This document shows positions 29,134 through 38,325 of a stretch of DNA of 50,847 nucleotides, in pieces. Origin of the DNA: Anaerolineae bacterium (lineage in GTDB: Bacteria; Chloroflexota; Anaerolineae; Promineifilales; Promineifilaceae); contig JAHBVI010000041.1 of the NCBI GenBank assembly GCA_019637635.1, forward strand, positions 1-50,847, read 5' to 3'. Made by a program: the position numbers and the translations under genes. How positions within the stretch are numbered: position 1 is the stretch's first letter; every line of letters begins with the position of its first letter. The notes below the pieces were generated by a model. The model was not told the origin of the DNA. It made no database searches and was given only the letters and a program-made list of their open reading frames with translations.

Positions 29134-30204
29134 TTGCTCATAATCCATGTTGTCGGGGCACGTCCAAATTTTATGAAAGCAGGCCCTGTCATAATCGCAT
29201 TATCCCAACACAAAAAGGTTCATCAGGTTTTGGTGCATACAGGTCAACATTATGACCACAATATGTCGGAGGTGTTTTTTCGGCAATTGGGCCTGCCGGA
29301 ACCAGATATAAACCTCAGTGTGGGCTCTGGTTCACATGCTCAACAAACAGCCCAAGTTATGGTGCGTTTTGAACAAGTAGTGCAGCAGTACAAACCGGAT
29401 TTTGTGCTTGTTTACGGGGATGTCAACTCAACTATCGCCGCCGCTTTAGTCTGTTCCAAATTGAGCGTACCGGTCGGTCATGTCGAAGCTGGTCTACGTT
29501 CTTTTGACCGCACCATGCCAGAGGAAATAAATCGCATTCTTACTGATCAATTGGCGGATTGGTTGTTTACCCCTTCATCGGATGGTGACGAGAATTTGCG
29601 ACGGGAAGGAATTACACCTGCAAAGATTCATCTTGTAGGTAATGTCATGATTGATACTCTGGTGAGCTTAATGCCGCAGGTTGATACTGCCTGGCTAGAG
29701 TTACAAGGCCGATTTGATTTATCGAGCTCTTTTGGCTTGGTGACACTTCATCGACCATCTAACGTTGATGACCCCCTTGCGTTACATAAGATTGTAGAAA
29801 CGTTGGTAATTATAGCGCACGATCTGCCTTTGCTTTTTCCTATCCATCCTCGTACCCGACATAGACTGGCTAATTTAGGTCTGTCTGTGGATAGATTGTT
29901 GTTGACAGAACCATTAGGATATTTGGAATTCCTGGCTTTGCAGAACCGTGCTTCATTTGTGATTACAGATTCAGGGGGGGTTCAGGAAGAAACCTCTTTC
30001 TTAGGTACGCCTTGTCTTACCGTGCGTGAAAACACTGAGCGACCAATTACTATCGCATTGGGTACTAACAAGCTAGTAGGACACAATATGCCTCAACTGC
30101 GGAGTGAAGTGCAAAGCATCCTGGCTGGGAAACGGCCGTCGCCCCAACCTATTCCGCTTTGGGATGGTCATGCTGCCAAGCGGATTGCCTCGATACTGCT
30201 CTGA
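29134..30204 (+). CDS. wecB: UDP-GlcNAc 2-epimerase (non-hydrolysing)
   Basis: The 356-residue protein has the family signature VVGARPNFMKAGPVI at its start, VHTGQHYDHNMSEVFF, VYGDVNSTIAAALV, HVEAGLRSFDR and MPEEINR. It converts UDP-GlcNAc to UDP-ManNAc. The start is TTG 29134, supported by TTAAGGAG 9 bp upstream. This first gene of the AT-richer segment could feed the UDP-sugar 6-dehydrogenase at 19.2 kb to give UDP-ManNAcA. Confidence 0.92.
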   Translation: MLIIHVVGARPNFMKAGPVIIALSQHKKVHQVLVHTGQHYDHNMSEVFFRQLGLPEPDINLSVGSGSHAQQTAQVMVRFEQVVQQYKPDFVLVYGDVNSTIAAALVCSKLSVPVGHVEAGLRSFDRTMPEEINRILTDQLADWLFTPSSDGDENLRREGITPAKIHLVGNVMIDTLVSLMPQVDTAWLELQGRFDLSSSFGLVTLHRPSNVDDPLALHKIVETLVIIAHDLPLLFPIHPRTRHRLANLGLSVDRLLLTEPLGYLEFLALQNRASFVITDSGGVQEETSFLGTPCLTVRENTERPITIALGTNKLVGHNMPQLRSEVQSILAGKRPSPQPIPLWDGHAAKRIASILL

Positions 30205-30216
30205 ATACTGCGGGAC

Positions 30217-31470
30217 ATGTTGCAAACCCCAAAATTCGTGCTGCTAAAAAAGACAATTATCGCTCGAAAAGCGCAGTGGTTTAGCTTAACAAACCTGGGC
30301 ATAGCGCAAGCCGCTGGCATTGTTATTGGCATCTTAACCAGTAGCATGATGGCACGTGCATTTTCATTGGAAATCTTTGGGTATTATCAACTGATTATTT
30401 CTATTATGTCCATAGCCGGTACCATTGGCTTACAAGGCTTGAATCACAGCCTCAAGATTTCGGCGGCAAAACGATATGACGGCAATTTGACAAAGATATT
30501 AAAGCCAGTAGTTATTACCAATATCATCGGATCGCTGGCTGTATTAGCCGTCTCTTTCTATTATCGTTCTCAAGAGCAAACCATGCTTGCCAATGGGCTG
30601 TTGATAGCCGCGTTTTTTTTCCCTTTTCGTCTCGAAATATATTATACAGCGTGGTTGCAGGGTCGAGGGCAACTACGTTTAAGTGCCTTCCTCGAAGTCT
30701 TGGCTTTGCTGGTCAGTCTGCTTACACTATTTCTATTTGTGCTTGCAGGTTTCACGACCTTAGCTGCTCTCCTGGTAGCGATGTTAGGTATGCCAGCATT
30801 GGTTACCATGTGGTCGCTCAGTTACATCTTACGGCAACGGGAAAACCATATCTTAAACGAGGTTGCGGTAAAGTTCGGTTGGCATGTTAGCATGGCTACG
30901 ATGTTAGGGGCGATGATAAATGCGGACAAGTTAATTTTGGACAGATATTTTTCTGTTACTGATGTGGCCATTTATTCCATAGCCATGATTTTCCCCCACC
31001 ATGGAAAAAAGCTATACCTTGTTTTTGACCAGTACATGACTCCTCACCTGTATAAGGCCCAATCAGTAACCGCGGGTTGGAATTACTTAAGAAATAAATT
31101 CGTTTGGTTGCTATTGGTTTTTTTGTTAGTTGGCATTGCCGGGTACTTCATGCTTCCATATATCATCCCGTTTCTATTCTCAGCCGAGTATCTTTATTCA
31201 GTACCCTATGCCCAATGGATGTGGTTTAGTCTATTGGCTTCGGCCCCATTTACGTATATGGCCAATATTTTACGCGCACAACAAAAGGCTGCATTCGAGT
31301 ATGGTGTCTCCATTTTGACGCCTGTAGGAACAGTGCTTTTGTATTTAGTGCTAATCCCATATGGAATATGGGGAATTGTTATTGCCAGAATTATTATGAA
31401 CTGGGGCAATTCTCTGATGCAAGTTTTTGGATTTTGGTTCTATCTAAAACGAGAACAGCGGTTATCTTGA
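30217..31470 (+). CDS. Polysaccharide flippase, Wzx-like
   Basis: The 417-residue protein has about twelve predicted membrane helices and the N-terminal pattern of PST/MATE-type O-antigen flippases (AGIVIGILTSSMMARAFSLE, then FGYYQLIISIMSIAGTIGLQ). Such proteins flip lipid-linked repeat units across the inner membrane. It contains no octamer and is AT-rich. With the polymerase at 42.8 kb it indicates a Wzx/Wzy-dependent pathway. Confidence 0.82.
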   Translation: MLQTPKFVLLKKTIIARKAQWFSLTNLGIAQAAGIVIGILTSSMMARAFSLEIFGYYQLIISIMSIAGTIGLQGLNHSLKISAAKRYDGNLTKILKPVVITNIIGSLAVLAVSFYYRSQEQTMLANGLLIAAFFFPFRLEIYYTAWLQGRGQLRLSAFLEVLALLVSLLTLFLFVLAGFTTLAALLVAMLGMPALVTMWSLSYILRQRENHILNEVAVKFGWHVSMATMLGAMINADKLILDRYFSVTDVAIYSIAMIFPHHGKKLYLVFDQYMTPHLYKAQSVTAGWNYLRNKFVWLLLVFLLVGIAGYFMLPYIIPFLFSAEYLYSVPYAQWMWFSLLASAPFTYMANILRAQQKAAFEYGVSILTPVGTVLLYLVLIPYGIWGIVIARIIMNWGNSLMQVFGFWFYLKREQRLS

Positions 31471-31533
31471 TCCAAAAATGCTGTCTCGGGCAGGCCTCTA
31501 CTATGTAACTTTCATGATCAACAAGGAAAACAT

Positions 31534-32538
31534 ATGAGCAAAAATATTGAAATGAATACCCTCGGCGGGAGTGATGTTGTGGTTACGGGTGGGGCTGGGG
31601 CCATCGGTTCACGTTTGGTGAAAAGGCTTTTGAGCGAAAATGTGGCGCGTGTTCTGGTCATAGACAACCTTTCTTCTGGTTATCAATGGCTGTTGCCTGA
31701 CGATGAACGGGTGGAATTTTTCCGAGGCGACGTGGTTGATTTACCGCAGATAAGTCTTGTGGTTTCGCGCCCAATTGTTTATCACCTGGCTGCCTTTTTT
31801 GCTAATCAAAACAGTGTTGACCATCCTCTGGACGATTTGCGTACCAACGGAGAAGGCACTTTAACAACACTTATGTGGGCTAAGGAACATAAAGCACGGC
31901 GGGTTGTCTATGCGTCAGCAGGTTGTTCTATAGCCGGCCATATTATTGATGGTCCTATTCGGGAAGATATGCCGGTGAGTTTACACATGGATACCCCATA
32001 CCAGATTACCAAAGCCTTGGGGGAGTTCTATTGCAACTATTTTAACCCTATGGTCAGTACGGTACGTTGTCGTTTTTTCAATTCCTACGGTCCAGGTGAA
32101 TTGCCCGGTCGTTACCGAAATGTTATCCCAAACTTTATCTGGAAAGCGATGCACAACCTACCTCTTATCATTACTGGTACTGGTCAGGAATCACGGGACT
32201 TCATATTTGTGGAAGATTTGGTAGATGGGTTGTTGCGGGCAGCTGTTGTTCCCGAAGCTGGGGGAGAAGCTTTTAATCTAGGGACCGGTATTCAGACACG
32301 GATTATAGATCTGGCCAAGATGATCATTGAGTTGTGCCACTCCAAAAGCAGTATTGAATTTGCGCCACGCCGTAGTTGGGATAACAGCTTCCATCGTCAG
32401 GCAAGCATCGAACTGGCTCACTCAGTTTTAGGATTTAATCCACAAGCGGATTTGCGCGAGGGATTGGCAAAAACGGTGAACTGGTTCCTGACGAATCGTC
32501 AGGAAATTGAGAGAGCATTAGAAGGCAGTATGCTATGA
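31534..32538 (+). CDS. NAD-dependent sugar epimerase (extended SDR)
   Basis: The 334-residue protein has the glycine motif VTGGAGAIGSRLVK and the active site YQITK, preceded by YASAGCS. The features resemble UDP-glucose 4-epimerase-type SDRs. The usual lone serine/threonine before the tyrosine is in an atypical SAGCSIAG stretch. Its stop overlaps the next SDR gene (ATGA), so the two epimerases are co-translated. The substrate cannot be deduced. Confidence 0.85.
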   Translation: MSKNIEMNTLGGSDVVVTGGAGAIGSRLVKRLLSENVARVLVIDNLSSGYQWLLPDDERVEFFRGDVVDLPQISLVVSRPIVYHLAAFFANQNSVDHPLDDLRTNGEGTLTTLMWAKEHKARRVVYASAGCSIAGHIIDGPIREDMPVSLHMDTPYQITKALGEFYCNYFNPMVSTVRCRFFNSYGPGELPGRYRNVIPNFIWKAMHNLPLIITGTGQESRDFIFVEDLVDGLLRAAVVPEAGGEAFNLGTGIQTRIIDLAKMIIELCHSKSSIEFAPRRSWDNSFHRQASIELAHSVLGFNPQADLREGLAKTVNWFLTNRQEIERALEGSML

Positions 32539-33569
32539 AAGTTTTAGTGACGGGAGGTGCAGGGTTTATTGGCTCACATGTTGTGGACGGATTGCGGTCA
32601 CAAGGTGATGAGGTCATAGTCATTGATAGCCTCGATCCTGGTGTTTATCAGTACCCGCCTGATTATTTGCGGGCAGATGTTACTTACTGTTTTGCTGATT
32701 TGCGTTATTGGCGACCAGATGCTCGTTTTGATGATGTCGAAGCGATCATTCATCTAGCTGCTCTGGGTGGTGTGTCACGGGCAGCACAAGAATTTTCCAA
32801 TCTAATCTCGGCTAATGTGGCGGGAACTGCCCGGTTGGTCGAAATCGCCAAAACATGGTCGAGACTCGAAAAAATCGTGCTGGCCAGTAGTTTCAGCGTT
32901 TATGGGGCGAACTATATGTACAAGTGTCCCACTTGTTCTAAAGTGACCACTGGGGAGCGACAGCCAGACGCTCTGGCTCAAGGACAATATCAGGTTCTTT
33001 GTCCGCAATGTGGCACTGTCGCTGAAATCATGCCAATTACTGAAGAAGCTGCACCTGGCCCTTTGGAAGGATATGGAGCATCAAAGTATATGCAGGAATT
33101 ATGTTTCCGTGGATTTTCTGCTTGCCCTGTGCATATCTTGCGTTTTTCCTCAGTTTATGGACAGAGAATGCGTGTGTTTGATAGCGAGTCTACGATAATT
33201 GCCAGAATAGCTGGTTGGATTACTAATGAACAGCCACCGAAGCTGTTTGAAGACGGCCGTCAGATACGGGATTGGGTTTATGTAGGGGACGTGGTAGAGG
33301 CAATTCTGGCGTTGTTGACTGAAAAAGCTGCACCACCGATTATCAATGTGTGTTCGGGGGTGCCTACGACCTTGGTTGAAGCATGTAACCTGATTGCTGA
33401 AGCAATCAAAGTACAATGTTTCCCAGAGGTAGTAGGGGGGTTCAGGGCAGGCGACATGCGTCACTGTTTAGGAGATTCAACATTGCTGTCGAATCTATTA
33501 GAGCGTTCTCCGATGCAATTAAGCGAAGGCGCACGGTTGGCTTTTAGTCGCCAGGAAGAGGGAATCTGA
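32535..33569 (+). CDS. SDR epimerase with inserted zinc ribbon (dTDP-L-rhamnose 4-epimerase-like)
   Basis: The 344-residue protein has VTGGAGFIGSHVV at its start and YGASK as active site. Between the ASSFSVYG strand and that tyrosine there is an insertion with two Cys pairs (CPTC and CPQC, about 30 residues apart). A similar cysteine-containing insertion is known in dTDP-L-rhamnose 4-epimerases such as WbiB, so this function is the best guess. It starts on the stop codon of the preceding epimerase gene. Confidence 0.75.
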   Translation: MKVLVTGGAGFIGSHVVDGLRSQGDEVIVIDSLDPGVYQYPPDYLRADVTYCFADLRYWRPDARFDDVEAIIHLAALGGVSRAAQEFSNLISANVAGTARLVEIAKTWSRLEKIVLASSFSVYGANYMYKCPTCSKVTTGERQPDALAQGQYQVLCPQCGTVAEIMPITEEAAPGPLEGYGASKYMQELCFRGFSACPVHILRFSSVYGQRMRVFDSESTIIARIAGWITNEQPPKLFEDGRQIRDWVYVGDVVEAILALLTEKAAPPIINVCSGVPTTLVEACNLIAEAIKVQCFPEVVGGFRAGDMRHCLGDSTLLSNLLERSPMQLSEGARLAFSRQEEGI

Positions 33570-33570
33570 A

Positions 33571-35304
33571 ATGTGCGGTGTTTTTGGAGCGGTAGGGGTT
33601 AAACGGCCGTTCAGCCACCTGACTTTACGCAGCCTGCGTAAGCGTGGCCCGGACGAAATTGGGTTTTGGTCAGATGGCGTAGTGCAGTTAGGCCATACCC
33701 GTCTCTCAATCATAGGACTGGATGAACGGGGCACAGAGCCGATGGAAAATGAGACCCATGTCATGGTCTATAATGGGGAAATCTACAATTTTAATGATCT
33801 CAAAAAGCAGCTAATTCTGGAAGGGGTACCAGTTGCCGGCGTTAATGATGCAGAGGTTTTATTATATGGTTGGGGGCAGTGGGGGCCAAAGATTCTCACC
33901 GAACTTGTCGGGTTTTGGGCTTTTATTATGTACGATAAAGTCCAACGAAAACTGTACCTGGTTCGAGATCAGTTGGGGATCAAGCCATTGTATTATTGGC
34001 ATGATGAAAATGGCATTTGTATCGCTACCATGATCAAGACTATCTTAGAGGTTAAAGATCAACGGCCGTCTCTAGATTATGAAGCGATGTCAGAATATGT
34101 CCGGTATCAGTTCACATTTGGTGACAAGACCTTTTTGCGTGAAATTAAGAAGGTACTCCCAGGTCATATGGTCACGTTTGATCTCACCACTGGGCAGTTG
34201 ACGACAACGTGTTACGAAGATATTTTAGCTCCTGTACAGCAACCAAAACGGCCGTTAACATCTGAATGGATTGCTGAAACCAAAGAACTCCTTATCCAGT
34301 GCGTATTGGAATCTACCATTAGTGATACGTCATTCACCACCTTCTGTAGTGGTGGCCTTGATTCCAGTCTTATCACCCGTATCACTAACCCTGAACTGGC
34401 TTATCACTGTAACTATGCTGATGGCGAATGTAATGAAACTATTCATGCTAAACAAGTTGTAGCCAATACCGATATTCGTTTGTTCGTTGTGAACGCACAG
34501 GAGGAATCTCTAAACCTTGTACAAAAGTTAACTGACATAGTACAAGATTTTGATGAACTAACGATCGGTTCCGTTATTTTACCACTTGAAGATTTGTTGG
34601 CTCAGGTAAAACGGCGCTTCAAGGTTATTTTGACAGGAACAGGTGGAGATGAACTATTTGGTGGCTACTTACGTTATCAACTGACATTGGGTCAGTGTTA
34701 TCAAGATTCATATAAAGGACTTTTCCAGAAAATGGGGCCGTTGTCCACAACTGTGGATCGTTTTGAAATGACCCACCGGAAAGGAACAACGGGTTTTTAT
34801 AAATTCTATGAAGACAAAGTAGAGCAAACGTTTAAAAATGAATTCATTATCTGTCAGAAAGATAGCGACGACATGGAGGCAATGCTTCGATTTGATCGGC
34901 GCTATTTTCTAGCCGGTTTACTCAACATAGATGATAAAATGTGTGGTCGTCATTCTCTGGAAAGCCGCCCTAGCTTTTTGCATCAAAAACTTGTGCGGCA
35001 TGTGCGCCAACTCGATTCTAAGGCTTTCATACAAGACCGGACACTCAAGCATATTCTGCGACAAATGGCGCAGGGGTTGTTGCCGGAATCTGTCATCTTT
35101 CGGACCGACAAGATGGGGTTTACAACGCCGATAGGCACTTTTGTTAATCGCTCTTCTCACCTTATTCGTGAACAAATATTGGACTCCCCATTTAATCACT
35201 TGTATGCCTTACAGAAAATGAACTTCACAGCTGAAACTAAGTTCTCCCGCGAGGTTTTCGGTTTACTAATGTTCGATCTTTGGCTTAATCAATATGCCAT
35301 ATGA
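33571..35304 (+). CDS. Asparagine synthase-type amidotransferase
   Basis: The 577-residue protein begins with the catalytic Cys2 (MCGVFGA), as required for class II glutamine amidotransferases, followed by NGEIYN. The C-terminal synthetase half has the pyrophosphate loop FCSGGLDSSLI. In polysaccharide clusters, relatives (WbpS-like) amidate uronic acid residues, for example ManNAcA. It starts one base after the previous stop and ends overlapping the next start. Four octamers nearby make this the least foreign-looking part of the block. Confidence 0.85.
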   Translation: MCGVFGAVGVKRPFSHLTLRSLRKRGPDEIGFWSDGVVQLGHTRLSIIGLDERGTEPMENETHVMVYNGEIYNFNDLKKQLILEGVPVAGVNDAEVLLYGWGQWGPKILTELVGFWAFIMYDKVQRKLYLVRDQLGIKPLYYWHDENGICIATMIKTILEVKDQRPSLDYEAMSEYVRYQFTFGDKTFLREIKKVLPGHMVTFDLTTGQLTTTCYEDILAPVQQPKRPLTSEWIAETKELLIQCVLESTISDTSFTTFCSGGLDSSLITRITNPELAYHCNYADGECNETIHAKQVVANTDIRLFVVNAQEESLNLVQKLTDIVQDFDELTIGSVILPLEDLLAQVKRRFKVILTGTGGDELFGGYLRYQLTLGQCYQDSYKGLFQKMGPLSTTVDRFEMTHRKGTTGFYKFYEDKVEQTFKNEFIICQKDSDDMEAMLRFDRRYFLAGLLNIDDKMCGRHSLESRPSFLHQKLVRHVRQLDSKAFIQDRTLKHILRQMAQGLLPESVIFRTDKMGFTTPIGTFVNRSSHLIREQILDSPFNHLYALQKMNFTAETKFSREVFGLLMFDLWLNQYAI

Positions 35305-36032
35305 GCAAGAAAGAGTACCATTCCCCGATTTATGATACCTACCTGACCCATTCCTACGCCCCACTCAACGATTTAACAGAAGAGGGTATACAAAAAGCAT
35401 CTGCCACCTATATCCGCGAGTTTGCCCCCTACTTCCCCACCGATAAAAAAGCCGTCATTTTGGAAATTGGTTGTGGTAAGGGTGGCTTTCTGAGCGCTTG
35501 CCAAAGTTTGGGTTATTCCCATACTCATGGGTTGGATATTTCCCCCGAACAAGTAGCATTCTGCCAGCAGATGGGCATCGAGAATGTCGTTTGTGCAGAT
35601 GGGTTGACCTATCTAAAAGAAACGGCTTATCAATTTGATCTGGTGGTTATGAGTGATGTGCTGGAGCATTTGCCAAAAGAGGATGTCCTACCTACTTTAC
35701 AGGCAATTCACATGAAGCTGAAATCTGGTGGTCGGGTTTTGATAAAAGTACCCAACATGAGCAATCCGTTCAATATCCGTTCGCGCTATGTAGATTTCAC
35801 CCATGAAACCAGCTTTACCACTGAAAGTTTGGCTCAGATTCTGCGGGTAACGGGGTTCCAGGTTGAGGTGGTTCGTGGCTTATATACATTACATCGCCGC
35901 TGGTTAGCCCGCTTTTTCTTTGATCGATTACTATGGACGGCATTTTTGCTGTTTTATCGCCATACTATGCACTTAACACGGGGTGTAGAAAGGGGGAAAA
36001 GCCTCTTGGCCGTTGGGGTGAAATCACCATGA
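35301..36032 (+). CDS. SAM-dependent class I methyltransferase
   Basis: The 243-residue protein has motif I VILEIGCGKGGFLSACQSLG, an acidic strand end in THGLDISPEQ and the catalytic-region segment LVVMSDVLEHLPKEDVL. It probably methylates a sugar. It overlaps both neighbours by 4 bp (ATGA), so it is strictly operonic. Confidence 0.85.
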   Translation: MSKKEYHSPIYDTYLTHSYAPLNDLTEEGIQKASATYIREFAPYFPTDKKAVILEIGCGKGGFLSACQSLGYSHTHGLDISPEQVAFCQQMGIENVVCADGLTYLKETAYQFDLVVMSDVLEHLPKEDVLPTLQAIHMKLKSGGRVLIKVPNMSNPFNIRSRYVDFTHETSFTTESLAQILRVTGFQVEVVRGLYTLHRRWLARFFFDRLLWTAFLLFYRHTMHLTRGVERGKSLLAVGVKSP

Positions 36033-37081
36033 CCACTGCCATTCTTCATATGGCACGCACCGGGTTTGAGTATGATCTAGACTGGCGTGATGCTTTACTT
36101 GCCTATCCTGGAATTGACGCCCAAGCTTTTGATTGGCGTTGGACTTCCCCACTTCTTTACGGTGCCATCTTGCAGTCAGAGTATTTGATTGTTTTACACT
36201 CGATAGATCCGGGCTATGCTACTAAACGCAGTGCAGCTCTAGCCTATTTACTGCAAAAACGTCGTGGCAAACTGATTTATTTCCCACGCAACGAATACAA
36301 AGATTTCAGTTACAAACGCCGCTTTATCCAGCAGGCTGGAGTGGATCTGGTTTGTTCTTTGCTGCCGCAAGAAAGTGCAGACTATTTATACGGTGACTTA
36401 ACCAAAACAATTTCCTTGCCTCACGCAACAAACCTGAGTATCTATTCGCCAAATATTCCACCAGTTAAACGTAAAACAATTATCGGTAGCCGCACAGCCC
36501 GGTATCCACCGATTTTGTTGGATAATAGCCGAAATGAATTGGCTGATGTAATTACTCAAATCGGGCATAGGAAACCCCAATGGCTCATTGACTATTCAGA
36601 TAATCTGGCAGACCGATTCGACCGTGCTGGTTGGGCGCATTTCCTCAATCAAACTATCTGTACAATTTCAACCGAAGCAGGAGCAATATATCTTGATAAA
36701 TCGGATCAGATTCAGAAGGATATAGAAAACCACGTGGCGGAGCATCCAAATTTAGACGCACAAGCTCTGTATCAATTGTTTAAGCCACGAATAGATGGGC
36801 TTCCCTCCGGCAAACATATCACCTCCCGCCATTTTGAGGCCATGGGGTGCATGACTTGCCAGGTATTGGTTGCGGGCACATACAACGGATTGTTGGAACC
36901 CGATGTACACTACATCCCCTTAAGTCAGGATTTTGCAAATCTTGATGAAGCTTTAGAAAAGATAGAGGACTCAGGGCATACGCAGCAAATAGCTACAAGA
37001 TGTTATGAATTAGTGAAAAGTTGTCACCTGCATAAACACCGCGTTGCCCAACTCTGGCAGGAGATGCAATGGCTGGCATGA
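36029..37081 (+). CDS. Putative glycosyltransferase (CgeB-like / Glyco_trans_1_2)
   Basis: The 350-residue protein ends with the segment GKHITSRHFEAMGCMTCQVL followed by EPDVHYIPLSQDFANLDEAL, the pattern of GT-B glycosyltransferases with a DUF3880/Glyco_trans_1_2 C-terminus. The N-terminal half is less typical. It starts on the stop codon of the preceding methyltransferase. A spacer of 165 bp (37,082-37,246) without detectable features separates it from the next gene. Confidence 0.65.
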   Translation: MTTAILHMARTGFEYDLDWRDALLAYPGIDAQAFDWRWTSPLLYGAILQSEYLIVLHSIDPGYATKRSAALAYLLQKRRGKLIYFPRNEYKDFSYKRRFIQQAGVDLVCSLLPQESADYLYGDLTKTISLPHATNLSIYSPNIPPVKRKTIIGSRTARYPPILLDNSRNELADVITQIGHRKPQWLIDYSDNLADRFDRAGWAHFLNQTICTISTEAGAIYLDKSDQIQKDIENHVAEHPNLDAQALYQLFKPRIDGLPSGKHITSRHFEAMGCMTCQVLVAGTYNGLLEPDVHYIPLSQDFANLDEALEKIEDSGHTQQIATRCYELVKSCHLHKHRVAQLWQEMQWLA

Positions 37082-37246
37082 TGATTTTGGTCATCTAGCG
37101 TTTTTATGGTGTTATGAGACTTTGTAGTCGTTAAATCGCTGTGGCCGCCGGATTGTAGGGTGTATGTTCAATCCAGATCCAAGTGAGCGAGCCATTCAAT
37201 CGAATACAGGACATTAACCAAACTGGCCTAAGCGGAGTTGCGAAAA

Positions 37247-38158
37247 ATGATGTTTGAATATCGGTCTATCTGTGACATATGTGGTTCTGAACAAGCCGAG
37301 ATACTGCTTTCACTTCATTTTACAGATCCGCTTGTGTGGAATTTTCTTGCAAACTATTATGAGAATAAAATAGACCGACAAGTTTTGATTGATACCAAAT
37401 ATGAACTGGTCAAGTGTCGTCAATGTGGTTTTATATGGCAGCCCTATATTCTTAATAGTGAGGGTATGGATATGTTATATAACCAATGGATTTCTGCAGA
37501 GCAGAGCAAGATCAAAAAACAAGAAGCAGACATTGCACTCTATTCGGGCTATGCTCGACAAGTGGAATTGATTGCCTACTTGCTCAAGAAGAAGCCTTCA
37601 AATATCGATATATTAGACTTTGGCATGGGATGGGGGTATTGGTGCATGATGGCTAAGGCTTTTGGCTATAAAGTTGCGGGCGCTGAAATTTCTCTAGAAA
37701 GAATTGCGTATGCTCAAAACAATGGCGTAGAGGTTATTGAAGATATTACTCAGGTGGGAGAGCGCAGATTCGACTTCATTAACGCCGAACAGGTTTTTGA
37801 ACATATCAATCAGCCTTTGTACACGCTAAATATTCTTGTGGGGCTTCTTAAGAAGGATGGCATAATTCGCCTATCAGTGCCCAATGGGCAAGGAATTGAA
37901 TCGGCAGTAAAAAAGGTTAAATGGCGTCCAATTCACGATGCCGTGCATCCTCTTGAACATATCAATTGCTTTACGAACAAAACGCTAATGAGGATGGCCG
38001 GATTAGCCGGTCTTGTACCTATTCAACAGCCTCACATGCTTGGTCAAGGACTTCTGGGAAAATCATACAATCGCAATCTAAAATCCTGGGTGACCAGTTT
38101 AGGCGGCAAATATTATCGTCGCTATTGGGGAACCACTCTTTATTTCCAACGAAGTTGA
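37247..38158 (+). CDS. Methyltransferase with N-terminal zinc-binding motif
   Basis: The 303-residue protein has an N-terminal Cys4 motif (CDICG and, after about 50 residues, CRQCG). A Rossmann-like methyltransferase domain follows (ILDFGMGWGYWCMMAKAFG, AEQVFEHI). This layout is found in sugar C- or O-methyltransferases of the TylF/NovU-like type with a zinc domain. ATG 37247 is chosen since GGAG lies about 10 bp upstream; a TTG at 37,238 is possible. Confidence 0.8.
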   Translation: MMFEYRSICDICGSEQAEILLSLHFTDPLVWNFLANYYENKIDRQVLIDTKYELVKCRQCGFIWQPYILNSEGMDMLYNQWISAEQSKIKKQEADIALYSGYARQVELIAYLLKKKPSNIDILDFGMGWGYWCMMAKAFGYKVAGAEISLERIAYAQNNGVEVIEDITQVGERRFDFINAEQVFEHINQPLYTLNILVGLLKKDGIIRLSVPNGQGIESAVKKVKWRPIHDAVHPLEHINCFTNKTLMRMAGLAGLVPIQQPHMLGQGLLGKSYNRNLKSWVTSLGGKYYRRYWGTTLYFQRS

Positions 38159-38325
38159 CATTAATCGTTTCATCGCCTGCTTCATATAGCCCATTATGGT
38201 GAATAAAGTGAGTCTCACTTTTACCAAAGTCAAGTGAAGCGAGCGTTATATCAAAGAAACTTTTATCTTCTGGACAAGGGGCATAATTGATAATCTTGGG
38301 AGCTCCTCAAAAGTTCTAAATTTCT
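38159..38325. other. AT-rich intergenic gap at the right edge of the octamer-poor block
   Basis: No coding frame is convincing. A small hairpin, AAAGTGAG-T-CTCACTTT (38,204-38,220), is the only visible structure. The segment TCAAAAGTTCTA before the next gene also occurs near 27,380, just upstream of the DUF6883-like gene; the match is 12 bp and may be chance. Confidence 0.4.

Larger units (their letters stand above)
29134..38158. other. Octamer-poor, AT-richer gene block (probable recent acquisition)
   Basis: Nine genes from wecB to the second methyltransferase contain only five ACGGCCGT copies in about 9 kb, four of them between 33.2 and 34.3 kb, against roughly one per 200-460 bp elsewhere. 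The block is also visibly richer in A and T, with more AAA, TTT and AT-ending codons. It is bounded on the left by the C tract and 36-bp palindrome and on the right by an AT-rich gap at 38,159-38,325. No transposase or att repeat is visible. Confidence 0.7.

Noticed and set aside
27378..38317. 12-bp shared TCAAAAGTTCTA as direct repeats flanking the octamer-poor block
   Set aside because: The left copy lies 1.7 kb outside the block edge and the match is too short to support a target-site or att repeat.
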